Assembly (NCBI RefSeq): GCF_014645195.1
Contig: NZ_BMLK01000001.1
Location: 281,791 to 345,790 of the forward strand
From: Novosphingobium indicum
Lineage (GTDB): Bacteria > Pseudomonadota > Alphaproteobacteria > Sphingomonadales > Sphingomonadaceae
DNA: 64,000 nucleotides
Reading direction: 5' to 3'
Part shown: piece by piece, positions 17,936 to 32,004 of the stretch
Layout of the letters: the number at the start of each line of letters is the position of its first letter
How positions within the stretch are numbered: the stretch's first letter is position 1
Program-made: the position numbers and the translations under genes
Notes under the pieces: model-generated
What the model was told of the DNA's origin: nothing
Seen by the model: the letters and a program-made list of their open reading frames with translations, nothing else
Database searches by the model: none

Positions 17936-18982
17936 GTGAAGGCGACTCAGAAGGATTTCGGCGGAATAGCAGCCCGCGCCGCGCAAGAGGCGAAAGTCTT
18001 CTTCTTCTGCGGCCCGGATGAAGCTGGCGCAAGCGATGCAGCGGCGCGAATCGTCTCGCTCCTCTCCGATCCGGGTGAGCGGGTCGAAATGGCCGGTGCG
18101 GAATTGCGCAAGGACCCGGTCAGGCTCGGCGACGAAGCCCGCTCAAATTCGCTTTTCGGCGGCACGCGGCACATCTGGATCCGCGCCCAGGGCGACGAGG
18201 CCCACGATGCCGTCTCTCTGCTGCTCGAGAATGCCGTGGAGGCCTGTCCGGTCCTGATCGTGGCTACGGGTGCGACGGACAAGTCGCGTACGGCCAAGCT
18301 GCTTGCGAACCGACCGGATGGCCTTGTGGCGATGTTCTATCCGCCCGATCTCGGTTCGGTCACGGCTTCAGTCCGCACGATGGCAAACGCCGCAGGCCTG
18401 AAGCTCGGCAGCGAGATTGCCGAGCGCATTGCGCGCGCCTCCGGCCTCGATACACGCCTGGCGCGCTCCGAAGTCACCAAGCTGGCGCTCTATCTCGACG
18501 CCTCCCCGGAAACGCCGCGTCCGGTATCGGCCGCAGACCTCGATGCGGTTGGCGCGCAGACCGAGGATGATGGCTTCACGCCGCTGGTCGACGCGGTTCT
18601 GGGCGGACGGCGCGAGGCTGTCGGTCCTGAACTCAAGCGTATGCGCGAGCTGGGGCTCAATCCGGTAGGCCTGCTGCTGGCGTTCGAGCGGCGGGTGGCG
18701 CAACTTGCTGCTCTCAACGCCCGGCTTGGACGAAATCCCGATGTCGGAGGTTTTCTGAAAGCAGAAGCAGGCGCGCGCCGCATCTTCTGGAAAGATCAGC
18801 CGGCCCTTGCCGTTCAGCTCAAGAATTGGCGTGGCCCGCGGTTGGAACGACTCGTCGCAAGGCTTGTTGCCTTACACCAGTCACTTATGACCAATAGTCA
18901 GGACGCCGAACTGCTTCTGGCAGATGGTTTGTTGACGATTAGCCGCATTGCCTGTTCCAAAGTTAAACAGCCGTCAAAATGA
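17936..18982 (+). CDS. holA: DNA polymerase III subunit delta
   Basis: Delta subunit of the clamp loader, which opens the beta clamp. The 348-residue protein starts at a GTG (17936), 32 bp after lptE. The N-terminal domain has KVFFFCGPDEAGASDAAARI and AELRKDPVRLGDEARSNSLF, the degenerate P-loop region of HolA. The C-terminal collar domain contains LKRMRELGLNPVGLLLAFER and a RLVALHQSLMTNSQDAELLL helix pair typical of delta. Operon position with leuS-lptE supports the call. Confidence 0.9.
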   Translation: MKATQKDFGGIAARAAQEAKVFFFCGPDEAGASDAAARIVSLLSDPGERVEMAGAELRKDPVRLGDEARSNSLFGGTRHIWIRAQGDEAHDAVSLLLENAVEACPVLIVATGATDKSRTAKLLANRPDGLVAMFYPPDLGSVTASVRTMANAAGLKLGSEIAERIARASGLDTRLARSEVTKLALYLDASPETPRPVSAADLDAVGAQTEDDGFTPLVDAVLGGRREAVGPELKRMRELGLNPVGLLLAFERRVAQLAALNARLGRNPDVGGFLKAEAGARRIFWKDQPALAVQLKNWRGPRLERLVARLVALHQSLMTNSQDAELLLADGLLTISRIACSKVKQPSK

Positions 18983-19096
18983 ACAGGGATTGATAATATT
19001 TTGCGGTTGCCCGTTCGAACCATCGGTGCATATACCTTTTGCACTGCAGCATGAAGCAGCTGTTGCGTATGGTGCAGTAGTCCTGGCTTGGGGGTA

Positions 19097-20533
19097 ATGG
19101 CCACGACCATGAGTACGGGGAGTACAAAGCCGATGAACGCGCCGTTTGCCGCGCGTCCGCTTGTAGCGGACGCGCCTCACGTCGATGATCTTCTTGTTGC
19201 GCCGTCTCGTGAAAAGCGCCGTCTACAGTGCTATCTGGCGCTGCTGGTCGGCGATATTATTTCCGTTATTCTCGGTTTTTCTGTCGTCGGATATGTTTTT
19301 GCTGCTCGCGAAGGCGTGGCCGACTCGCTGGTCCACGCGCAGCTGATCCTGCCGATATTCCTGACTCTGGCACTCTACAACGGCGCCTATTCGATCGATG
19401 CGCTGCGCGAAGCGTGGACAGGCATATTCCGGGCCATGCTTGCGGTCGTCATTGCCATGGCGGTGGTCGTGTTCGTCCAGTTCCTCATCAAGCCGGGTAC
19501 GGATTTCTCCCGCTCGGTTTTCAATGGCGGCGCGCTTGCGGCCATGCTCCTTATGGCTTGGACGCGCCTGCAGTTGCGCAGTTTCGTGCGGTGGCGCTGC
19601 GGGGCCAGCGTGATCAACGAACTGATCATCGACGACGGTGGTCCGCAAGTGAACATGCGGGGTGCCATTCGTATTTCCGCCGCCGCCATGGAATTGAAGC
19701 CCGATCTGAAGGACCCGGATGCGCTCGACCGTCTCGGGCTGATCCTGCGCAATATAGACCGTGTGATCGTCAGTTGTCCGGGCGGCAGGCGTGCTGAGTG
19801 GGCCATGATGCTCAAGGGCGCCAACGTCGACGGCGAAGTGCTCGACGACGAGGTTGCGCGGCTCGGCGCCCAGGGCGCGCGCGTGGTCGGCAAGCATGGC
19901 CTTCTGCTCGTTTCGGCAGGGCCGCTCGGTATGCGTGACCGCGCCATCAAGCGGCTGTTCGACGTTACCTTCGCCGGTTCCGCGATCATCGCGCTGTCGC
20001 CGCTGCTCATTGCGGTGGCTCTGGCGGTGAAGCTGCAGGACGGCGGTCCCGTGTTCTTCATGCAAAAGCGCATGGGCCGCGGCAACCGGTTCTTCAACAT
20101 GTACAAGTTCCGGTCGATGACGCAGTCCCTGTGCGACAAGGACGGCAACCAGTCGGCTTCGAAGAACGACCAGCGCATCACCAGGGTGGGGCGTTTCATT
20201 CGCGGCACCAGCATCGACGAACTGCCGCAGCTCTTCAACGTGCTGCTTGGCGACATGAGTCTTGTCGGGCCGCGTCCGCATGCGACGGGTTCGCTGGCGG
20301 GTGACAAGCTGTTCTGGGAAGTCGACCTGCGCTACTGGCAGCGCCACTGCCTCAAGCCCGGCCTGAGCGGTCTGGCGCAGATCCGTGGCTATCGCGGTGC
20401 GACGGACCACGAATCCGATCTGGTCAACCGCCTCCAGTCCGACCTCGAATACCTTGAGGGCTGGACGATCATGCGCGACATCAAGATCATCTTCCTGACG
20501 CTGCGCGTCCTTGTCCACGACCGCGCATTCTGA
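19097..20533 (+). CDS. Polyisoprenyl-phosphate sugar-1-phosphate transferase (exopolysaccharide initiation)
   Basis: Transfers a sugar-1-phosphate from a UDP-sugar to an undecaprenyl lipid carrier at the inner membrane, starting an exopolysaccharide repeat unit. About 478 residues. The N-terminal half has four to five membrane helices (LLVGDIISVILGFSVVGYVF and AMLAVVIAMAVVVFVQFL). A further helix (AIIALSPLLIAVALAVKL) leads into the C-terminal bacterial sugar-transferase domain with FFMQKRMGRGNRFFNMYKFR, GTSIDELPQLFNVLLGDMSL, VGPRPHA and LKPGLSGLAQIRGYRG. Similar to SpsB/GelB/WcaJ-type enzymes. Start ambiguous: ATG 19097, ATG 19109 or TTG 19088. Confidence 0.88.
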   Translation: MATTMSTGSTKPMNAPFAARPLVADAPHVDDLLVAPSREKRRLQCYLALLVGDIISVILGFSVVGYVFAAREGVADSLVHAQLILPIFLTLALYNGAYSIDALREAWTGIFRAMLAVVIAMAVVVFVQFLIKPGTDFSRSVFNGGALAAMLLMAWTRLQLRSFVRWRCGASVINELIIDDGGPQVNMRGAIRISAAAMELKPDLKDPDALDRLGLILRNIDRVIVSCPGGRRAEWAMMLKGANVDGEVLDDEVARLGAQGARVVGKHGLLLVSAGPLGMRDRAIKRLFDVTFAGSAIIALSPLLIAVALAVKLQDGGPVFFMQKRMGRGNRFFNMYKFRSMTQSLCDKDGNQSASKNDQRITRVGRFIRGTSIDELPQLFNVLLGDMSLVGPRPHATGSLAGDKLFWEVDLRYWQRHCLKPGLSGLAQIRGYRGATDHESDLVNRLQSDLEYLEGWTIMRDIKIIFLTLRVLVHDRAF

Positions 20534-20606
20534 TCGGTAGACGCCCGGCAAGGCGATAAACGCCAGCCGGCCAGCTCCTTCTCTCAAGCTGGTGGCCTGA
20601 GCTTTC

Positions 20607-21122
20607 TCAGTTCTGCTTGGGAACCGTGAACGTGCCCGAGACGCGTCCGCCGGACGCCGAGGATACGCCGCTGTTGAGATCGATCACGAAGCGTGCGCCG
20701 CGCAGCGTATCGCCATTTCCGCGCTTGAGCGTGGAGTTGCCCGACATCGTGATGATCTTCTTGTTGAAGTCATAGATCGCCACATCCCCCGTCGCCCGCT
20801 CGCTTCCGCGGGTTACGACGACGCCGCCGCTGGCGGTGATGCGCTGGATCTGCAGCGACCCTGCGTCGGTGAAATTGACCACGGTACGGCCGGCGCGGAG
20901 TTCCAGGTTGCCCTGACGGACGTCGACATTGCCCGAAAGCACGACGCGGTTCTGCTTGTCCTGCAGTTCGATGCGGTCGGCGGCGTAGTTCACCGGAGCA
21001 TTGGTGTCGTGCCCGGGAAAGACCTGTGCGGCCAGTTGCGGCACGGCAATCGCGGTAGTGGCGATCAGGGCAGCGGCAAGGCTTGCGCGAACAGGCAGAG
21101 GGCGCAGGCGACGAATCGTCAT
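20607..21122 (-). CDS. lptA: LPS transport periplasmic protein LptA
   Basis: Periplasmic bridge protein that carries LPS from LptC to LptD. The 171-residue protein has a signal peptide (ALIATTAIAVPQLAAQ) and the OstA-like beta-jellyroll repeats: VNYAADRIELQDKQNRVVLS, GNVDVRQGNLELRAGRTVVN and GDVAIYDFNKKIITMSGNST. Its ATG overlaps the lptC stop (ATGA), so translation is coupled. No lptB follows: the next gene is convergent (the sugar transferase), so the ATPase must be encoded elsewhere. Confidence 0.92.
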   Translation of the reverse strand: MTIRRLRPLPVRASLAAALIATTAIAVPQLAAQVFPGHDTNAPVNYAADRIELQDKQNRVVLSGNVDVRQGNLELRAGRTVVNFTDAGSLQIQRITASGGVVVTRGSERATGDVAIYDFNKKIITMSGNSTLKRGNGDTLRGARFVIDLNSGVSSASGGRVSGTFTVPKQN

Positions 21123-21766
21123 TTGGGTATCCTCAACTTGCCGGGCGTCATCTGCAGCCGGGCATTGCCTTCGAGAGTTACAGTGCGGTTTTCCAGATCT
21201 GCCTTCATCGAATCGGCCTTGAACGTCCCGGTCGTCACGGCGCCCTCTACACCGCCCGAGGCCACGGCCACCTTCTGCTTGAGGTCGACGGCGACTTTGC
21301 TGGTGGACATCCGGTAGCCGTCAGGCGCCGAGAACTGCACAGGGCCGGCAATGTCTATCGTTTCGGTGTCGTAGTTGTACGCGCCGCGCGGCGCTTTGAT
21401 CTGAGCGGGACCGTCCTGCAAACTCATGTTCGCGGCAAGATCGAGCATCTCGACGATGGGGGTCTCGGCAGACTTCTGGACGGCAGTGCCCGCGGTAACC
21501 TTGAAATCGCGCCCCTGATCGTCCTGGCCCATGTAGGCCGCGTCCTGCAGCTTGATACGGTCTGTGGTGACTGCAACTTTGTTGCGGTCGAGCAGAAAAC
21601 TGATCTCGCCGCGGGGTGACAGGGGTACCAGAATCATGACCGCGGCGACGAGCCCGATCAGGGCCGGAAGCGCCTTGGCAAGAAATCCCACCAACCGGTC
21701 ATGCGAACCGCCCGGCGCAGCGAAGTGCTGCCGCCGGTTTCGGATCTGGATGGCTTCCTGCGACAT
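21119..21766 (-). CDS. lptC: LPS export ABC transporter periplasmic protein LptC
   Basis: Inner-membrane-anchored LptC links LptBFG to LptA. The 215-residue protein has a single N-terminal membrane helix (ALPALIGLVAAVMILVPLS), then a beta-jellyroll domain with FKVTAGTAVQKSAETPIVEM, GAYNYDTETIDIAGPVQFSA and MKADLENRTVTLEGNARLQM. It overlaps lptA by four bases and follows the RNase D-like gene by 24 bp. This rnd-lptC-lptA order is usual in Sphingomonadales. Confidence 0.9.
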   Translation of the reverse strand: MSQEAIQIRNRRQHFAAPGGSHDRLVGFLAKALPALIGLVAAVMILVPLSPRGEISFLLDRNKVAVTTDRIKLQDAAYMGQDDQGRDFKVTAGTAVQKSAETPIVEMLDLAANMSLQDGPAQIKAPRGAYNYDTETIDIAGPVQFSAPDGYRMSTSKVAVDLKQKVAVASGGVEGAVTTGTFKADSMKADLENRTVTLEGNARLQMTPGKLRIPK

Positions 21767-21790
21767 GGGCGTTCAGGTTCCGTTTGCGCC

Positions 21791-22414
21791 TCAGGCCGAC
21801 TGATGGCTGAAGATGTCGTGATCCGGCCAGCCGGCAAGATCGAGCCGGGCACGTGCCGGAAGGAAGTCGAAGCAGGCCTGCGCGATTTCTGTGCGGTTCT
21901 CGCGGGCCAGACGCACGACCAGGATTTCATGCATCGCGTGCAGATAGCGCACGTCGGATGCGGCATAGTCCTTTTGCGCATCGGACAGTTCCGGAGCGCC
22001 CCAGTCGCTGGACTGCTGCTGCTTGGACACTTCCTTGCCGAGCAGTTCGCGCACGAGGTCCTTGAGGCCGTGACGGTCGGTGTAGGTGCGCACCAGCTTG
22101 CTGGCGATCTTGGTGCAGAACACGGGGGCCGCCATGACGCCCAAGTAGTGCTCGATCGCGGCGAGGTCGAAGCGCGCGAAGTGATAGAGCTTGAGGCGCT
22201 CCGGATCGGCCAGCACGGCCTTGAGGTTCGGGGCGTCGTAGGTGCTGCCCGGAGCGAACCTGATGAGGTGCTCGTCTCCCTGCCCGTCGGAGATCTGGAC
22301 CACGCACAGACGATCGCGCGGGGTGATGAGCCCCATCGTCTCGGTGTCGACGGCAACGGGCCCCGGCGCGAGGACGCCCTCGGGGAGATCTTCTTGGTGG
22401 AGATAGACAGCCAT
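21791..22414 (-). CDS. RNase D-like 3'-5' exonuclease
   Basis: A 207-residue DEDD-superfamily exonuclease containing only the catalytic domain: VAVDTETMGLITPRDRLCVV (motif I, D-x-E), LKLYHFARFDLAAIEHYLG (motif II) and YAASDVRYLHAMHEILVVRL (motif III, Y-x3-D). It lacks the HRDC domain of full-length RNase D (about 375 residues), as in many alphaproteobacterial short forms, so I leave the symbol blank. Probable role in RNA 3'-end trimming. I used the ATG at 22414, since the longer start (22453) adds an unconserved stretch. Upstream and divergent from ung. Confidence 0.88.
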   Translation of the reverse strand: MAVYLHQEDLPEGVLAPGPVAVDTETMGLITPRDRLCVVQISDGQGDEHLIRFAPGSTYDAPNLKAVLADPERLKLYHFARFDLAAIEHYLGVMAAPVFCTKIASKLVRTYTDRHGLKDLVRELLGKEVSKQQQSSDWGAPELSDAQKDYAASDVRYLHAMHEILVVRLARENRTEIAQACFDFLPARARLDLAGWPDHDIFSHQSA

Positions 22415-22485
22415 GGTGCGAAAATGCTTAGGGGCTGGGTCAGTGTTACGCAATGGGCGCCGGGATTTTCAGGAGTCTTGAGAGC

Positions 22486-23175
22486 ATGACCGCTTCAGAT
22501 AGTGCGCAGGCCGTTCCCGACACCTGGGCGCCGGCACTCGATGCCGTTCTGGCAGCCCCCGAAGCCCGCCGTCTGGGCGGTTGGCTCAAGGCCGAGGAAG
22601 CGTCCGGCAAGCGCATCTATCCGCCCCGTGGCAGCCGGCTGCGTGCGCTTGAATTGACGCCGCTCGACAAGGTGAAGGTCGTGATCCTGGGGCAGGATCC
22701 CTATCACGGGGCAGGGCAGGCGCACGGGCTTGCGTTCTCGGTTCCCGAAGGCGTCAGGGTGCCGCCTTCGCTGGTGAACATCTACAAGGAACTGGCGAGT
22801 GACTGCGGCATCACGATCCCGCCGCACGGCAATCTCGAGCACTGGGCCAGGCAGGGCGTGCTTCTGCTGAACAACTCGCTGACGGTGCAGGAAGGCCAGG
22901 CCGGTTCGCACCAGAAAAAGGGCTGGGAAGCGATTACCGACGCGGCCGTGGCAGCCGTCGCCGCAAAGCCCGAGCCTTGTGTCTTCCTGTTATGGGGCAG
23001 CCATGCGCGCAAGAAGGCCGAGCGTGTGCCCGGCCTTGCCAATAGCCATCATCTGGTGCTGACGGCACCGCACCCCAGTCCGCTATCGGCCCATTCGGGC
23101 TTCTTCGGTTGCAAGCATTTCAGCCGAACCAACGAATTTCTGAAAGCGAACGGGCGCGAGCCGATCGACTGGTGA
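22486..23175 (+). CDS. ung: Uracil-DNA glycosylase
   Basis: Removes uracil from DNA in base-excision repair. The 229-residue protein has the water-activating motif VVILGQDPYHGAGQAHGLAF (Asp71), the LLLNNSLTVQEGQAGSHQKK segment and the C-terminal DNA-intercalation loop HPSPLSAHSGFFGCKHFSR with the catalytic His. This is family 1 UNG. AGGAG lies ten bases before the ATG at 22486. Divergent from the RNase D-like gene. Confidence 0.96.
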   Translation: MTASDSAQAVPDTWAPALDAVLAAPEARRLGGWLKAEEASGKRIYPPRGSRLRALELTPLDKVKVVILGQDPYHGAGQAHGLAFSVPEGVRVPPSLVNIYKELASDCGITIPPHGNLEHWARQGVLLLNNSLTVQEGQAGSHQKKGWEAITDAAVAAVAAKPEPCVFLLWGSHARKKAERVPGLANSHHLVLTAPHPSPLSAHSGFFGCKHFSRTNEFLKANGREPIDW

Positions 23176-23181
23176 GCGGGG

Positions 23182-23490
23182 TCAGGCCGATGCGCCAGGT
23201 ATGGCCTCGTCCATGACATAGTGGCTCATGGCCCCACCGGTGGTCAGGTCACCGAAGGCCATCCGGAACTTGCCGAAGCCCTCGAGATTGCGCGCGGCCG
23301 AGTGCGCATCCATCGATGTCCACACGACGTTGAAAGTGAATTTCGAAGGGTTCTCGACGCCGCGCCCGAAGCTGACGGAGACGACGCCTTCGCAGCTAGC
23401 AAGGTGCGGAATGCCGGTTTCGCGCATGGCGGCGGCAAACTCATCCTCGGCTCCGGGGCGCACTTCGATTTCGGCGATTTCGAGCAGCAT
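23182..23490 (-). CDS. ABM-fold (antibiotic biosynthesis monooxygenase-like) protein
   Basis: A 102-residue dimeric alpha-beta barrel type protein: MLLEIAEIEVRPGAEDEFAA, then GIPHLASCEGVVSVSFGRGV and FTFNVVWTSMDAHSAARNLE. Members include quinol monooxygenases and heme-degrading enzymes, but many have no known activity, so the substrate is not assigned. A GGGAGAGGGA ribosome binding site seven bases upstream fixes the ATG at 23490 over an upstream start at 23550. It ends six bases from the convergent ung stop. Confidence 0.82.
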   Translation of the reverse strand: MLLEIAEIEVRPGAEDEFAAAMRETGIPHLASCEGVVSVSFGRGVENPSKFTFNVVWTSMDAHSAARNLEGFGKFRMAFGDLTTGGAMSHYVMDEAIPGASA

Positions 23491-23623
23491 GTTTCGATCC
23501 CTCTCCCTCTGGTGTGCGCAAGATGTCGCCGGGGGTGTCTTCAGCGTCAAGCGGAGAGCAGTCGAGATCGCTGCAGCGCATCTCCAGCGGATTTTCCGCC
23601 GGAGATGCGCTGCCGATTACGGT

Positions 23624-25423
23624 TCAGGCGGCCTGGGCACTCACCGGTTTGCCGATGTCCTCGCCGACCATGGTATCGCGGCGCAGGCGGTTCGTGTCGC
23701 CCGGAATGTCGGGCCGGCTCTTGCGGACGCGCGTGCGGAAAGTGCTCATCATCTTGCTTAGGGCCGTAGCCTCGGCTTCCAGACTGCGGGTGGCCGCGGT
23801 CGTTTCCTCGACCATTGCCGCGTTCTGCTGGGTCATCCGGTCCGTGGCGTTGACGGCATTGTCCACCTGTTGCAGGTCGGCCGCCTGCGCACGGGCGGAG
23901 TCCGCCATGGTGCTGATCAGACCATGAAGGTCGTCCACGCGCCCGACGATGTCGCCGAACTTCTCGCCGGTCTGGCCGACGAGCGCGACGCCGGCGCCGA
24001 CCTGATCGGCACTCTTGGTAATCAGGTCCTTGATTTCCTGCGCGGCATCGGCGGAACGCTGGGCGAGTTCGCGCACTTCGTTGGCGACCACGGCGAAGCC
24101 CTTTCCGGCATCGCCTGCCCGGGCCGCTTCCACGCCGGCATTGAGCGCGAGGAGGTTGGTCTGGAAAGCGATTCCGTCGATCAGGTTGATGATCGAGGCG
24201 ATTTCCTGCGCGGAGCCTTCGATGGCAGCCATGGCGTCGATGGCGTGGCGCACGACTTCGCCGCCTTCGCTGGCATGTTGTTGTGCCTGCGTGATCGTTT
24301 CCTGCGCGACAATGGTGCCGGATGCCGACTCGTTCACGCGCGTGGTGACCTGGCGCATGGCCGCTGCGGTCTCTTCGAGGCTGGCCGCCTGCTGCTGGTT
24401 GCGCAGGGCCAGGTCGTCGGATGCTGCGCGGATTTCCGAAATGGAGTTCATCACGCTCGAGGTGCCGACCCGGACGGTGCCCATGGCCTTGGCGAACGAA
24501 TCGAGCGCGACGTTGTAGTTACGGCGCAGCGCATCGTAGGCCGGAGGAAATTCCTCGTCGATCCGGAATTCGAGGTCCTTTGATGCGAGCTTGTCGAGGC
24601 CGATCGACAGCACTTCGACGATATGCGCCTGCTGTTTGCGAGCCTCTTCGCGGGCGAGGCCGGCGTTGCGGAAGACTTCCATGGCCCTGGCCGTCGCGCC
24701 GAATTCGTCCTTGCTCGACAGGCCCTGAACGGTGACGTGGAAGTTGCCTGCCGCCAGTGCGTCGATCGTGCGGCTGGTTTCGTCGAGCGGATTGACGATG
24801 CGGCGGCGAATGAAGGCCGAACCCGCCTGTACCGAGCCAATCACGACGACTGCGACCAGAGCTGCGAAGCCCAGATAAAGCGTGACCATGAAGCTGTCGC
24901 TGGCCATCTCGCGCGCATTGAACGCTCGCGACATGGCGACGAGCTTTACGACTTCCGCGCGCTGCTGCTGATAGATTGGCGTCAGATCGCGATTGAGGAC
25001 CGTGTCGATACGCTCACGTTGCCCGCTGGCAATGGCAGGTGCCAGGTGCTTGTCGACAGTCGCGAAGAAGCGGTCGGCCACGCCGAGCGTCGAGTTCAAT
25101 TGCGCCCGCATTTCCTCCGGGACGGGAGCGGTCGCCCAGTAGGCCTTGCGTTCGTTGAACTCGGCCTGGATTTCACGGATCCGCTTGAGATCCTCGGGCC
25201 CGGTTTCCGGGTTGGCTGCGGCCAGCGAGGCCTGGAGATAGGGCTCCACCACGAAGGCGGGTGGCGGCAGGATGTCCGCCAGCACTTCGTCGTTGAGCGA
25301 ATGCTTGCGCTGGATGGGGCCGCCAAAGCGGATCTCGTAGATCACGAAAGCCGTGGCCAGCATGGCCAGCACGACGAGGGCGGTGAGTATCCGGCCGCCA
25401 ATCCGGGTTTGCTGCTTGATCAT
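23624..25423 (-). CDS. Methyl-accepting chemotaxis protein
   Basis: Transmembrane chemoreceptor of about 599 residues. The first membrane helix is [20 protein letters not shown], the second is [20 protein letters not shown], with a periplasmic helical sensor domain between them. A HAMP-type segment ([20 protein letters not shown]) and a long coiled cytoplasmic signalling domain follow, with the conserved hairpin [20 protein letters not shown] and [20 protein letters not shown]. No CheR/CheB-binding NWETF pentapeptide is seen at the C-terminus (ends PVSAQAA). ATG 25423 and GTG 25432 are both possible starts. No other che genes are nearby. Confidence 0.92.
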   Translation of the reverse strand: MIKQQTRIGGRILTALVVLAMLATAFVIYEIRFGGPIQRKHSLNDEVLADILPPPAFVVEPYLQASLAAANPETGPEDLKRIREIQAEFNERKAYWATAPVPEEMRAQLNSTLGVADRFFATVDKHLAPAIASGQRERIDTVLNRDLTPIYQQQRAEVVKLVAMSRAFNAREMASDSFMVTLYLGFAALVAVVVIGSVQAGSAFIRRRIVNPLDETSRTIDALAAGNFHVTVQGLSSKDEFGATARAMEVFRNAGLAREEARKQQAHIVEVLSIGLDKLASKDLEFRIDEEFPPAYDALRRNYNVALDSFAKAMGTVRVGTSSVMNSISEIRAASDDLALRNQQQAASLEETAAAMRQVTTRVNESASGTIVAQETITQAQQHASEGGEVVRHAIDAMAAIEGSAQEIASIINLIDGIAFQTNLLALNAGVEAARAGDAGKGFAVVANEVRELAQRSADAAQEIKDLITKSADQVGAGVALVGQTGEKFGDIVGRVDDLHGLISTMADSARAQAADLQQVDNAVNATDRMTQQNAAMVEETTAATRSLEAEATALSKMMSTFRTRVRKSRPDIPGDTNRLRRDTMVGEDIGKPVSAQAA

Positions 25424-25570
25424 GTCCTTCACAGTCCTGTCGGGCGATGGCCCTTCCGTGAGGACGGCGGTGCAGTGAGCATGGTGAAAGCGGCAGAATG
25501 CAGAGACTAGAGGTAAATACCTGATGTCCGCCGATAACAGCCCAGCGATTCAGGGCAAACCATTGTTTTT

Positions 25571-25611
25571 AAAAAGGAAAAGGAGCGAAAGGCCGGCCGG
25601 CCTTCCGCTCC
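25571..25611 (-). terminator. Rho-independent terminator of gltBD
   Basis: On the minus strand GGAGCGGAAGGCC pairs with GGCCTTTCGCTCC around a short GGCC centre, followed by TTTTCCTTTTT. The stem is about 13 bp with one mismatch and is followed by a T-rich tail, a strong intrinsic terminator. It lies 35 bases past the gltD stop. Downstream on the same strand is the MCP gene, whose promoter should lie in 25424-25570. Confidence 0.85.
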
Positions 25612-25645
25612 CTCATTTCAGGATTTTAACCGTTGTGTGCGGTCG

Positions 25646-27079
<1,434 letters not shown>

Positions 27080-27098
27080 CGTGTCTTGATTCCCGATC

Positions 27099-31739
<4,641 letters not shown>

Positions 31740-31938
31740 CGATATAAATCCATCCTGTCATTTTTTCCGGGGCTCCGGGCGTGCCTAATAGACGCGCACG
31801 AATCAGTGCGACGTCCCCCACGCGACGTAAGTGGCCCCAATGTCCCCTTGCCGATTGATGGCCCATTTTGCAACCGCGAACGCTTCTGGCGCGCAGGATT
31901 CAACGCGCAGGCGGCATATATTTCGCCATTTTATTATC
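31740..31938. other. Presumed gltBD promoter region
   Basis: About 200 bases between the terminator and the gltB ATG on the minus strand. It is locally AT-rich around 31740-31770 (TTTTTTCCGG-type stretches) and 31915-31938. I could not fix a -35/-10 pair or an NtrC/sigma-54 site by eye. No RNA gene or repeat found. Confidence 0.4.
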
Positions 31939-31971
31939 AAAACCCCGCCCGGATCGACCGGACGGGGTTTT
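31939..31971 (-). terminator. Symmetrical rho-independent terminator
   Basis: AAAACCCCGCCCGG and CCGGACGGGGTTTT pair around a five-base loop (one mismatch), with A and T tracts on the two sides so it can work on either strand. It lies 33 bases past the stop of the large acidic membrane protein gene (minus strand) and upstream of gltB, thereby insulating gltB from it. Confidence 0.9.
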
Positions 31972-32004
31972 GTGTTGCTGTGCGAGTGTGCAGGCAGTTG
32001 GCGG

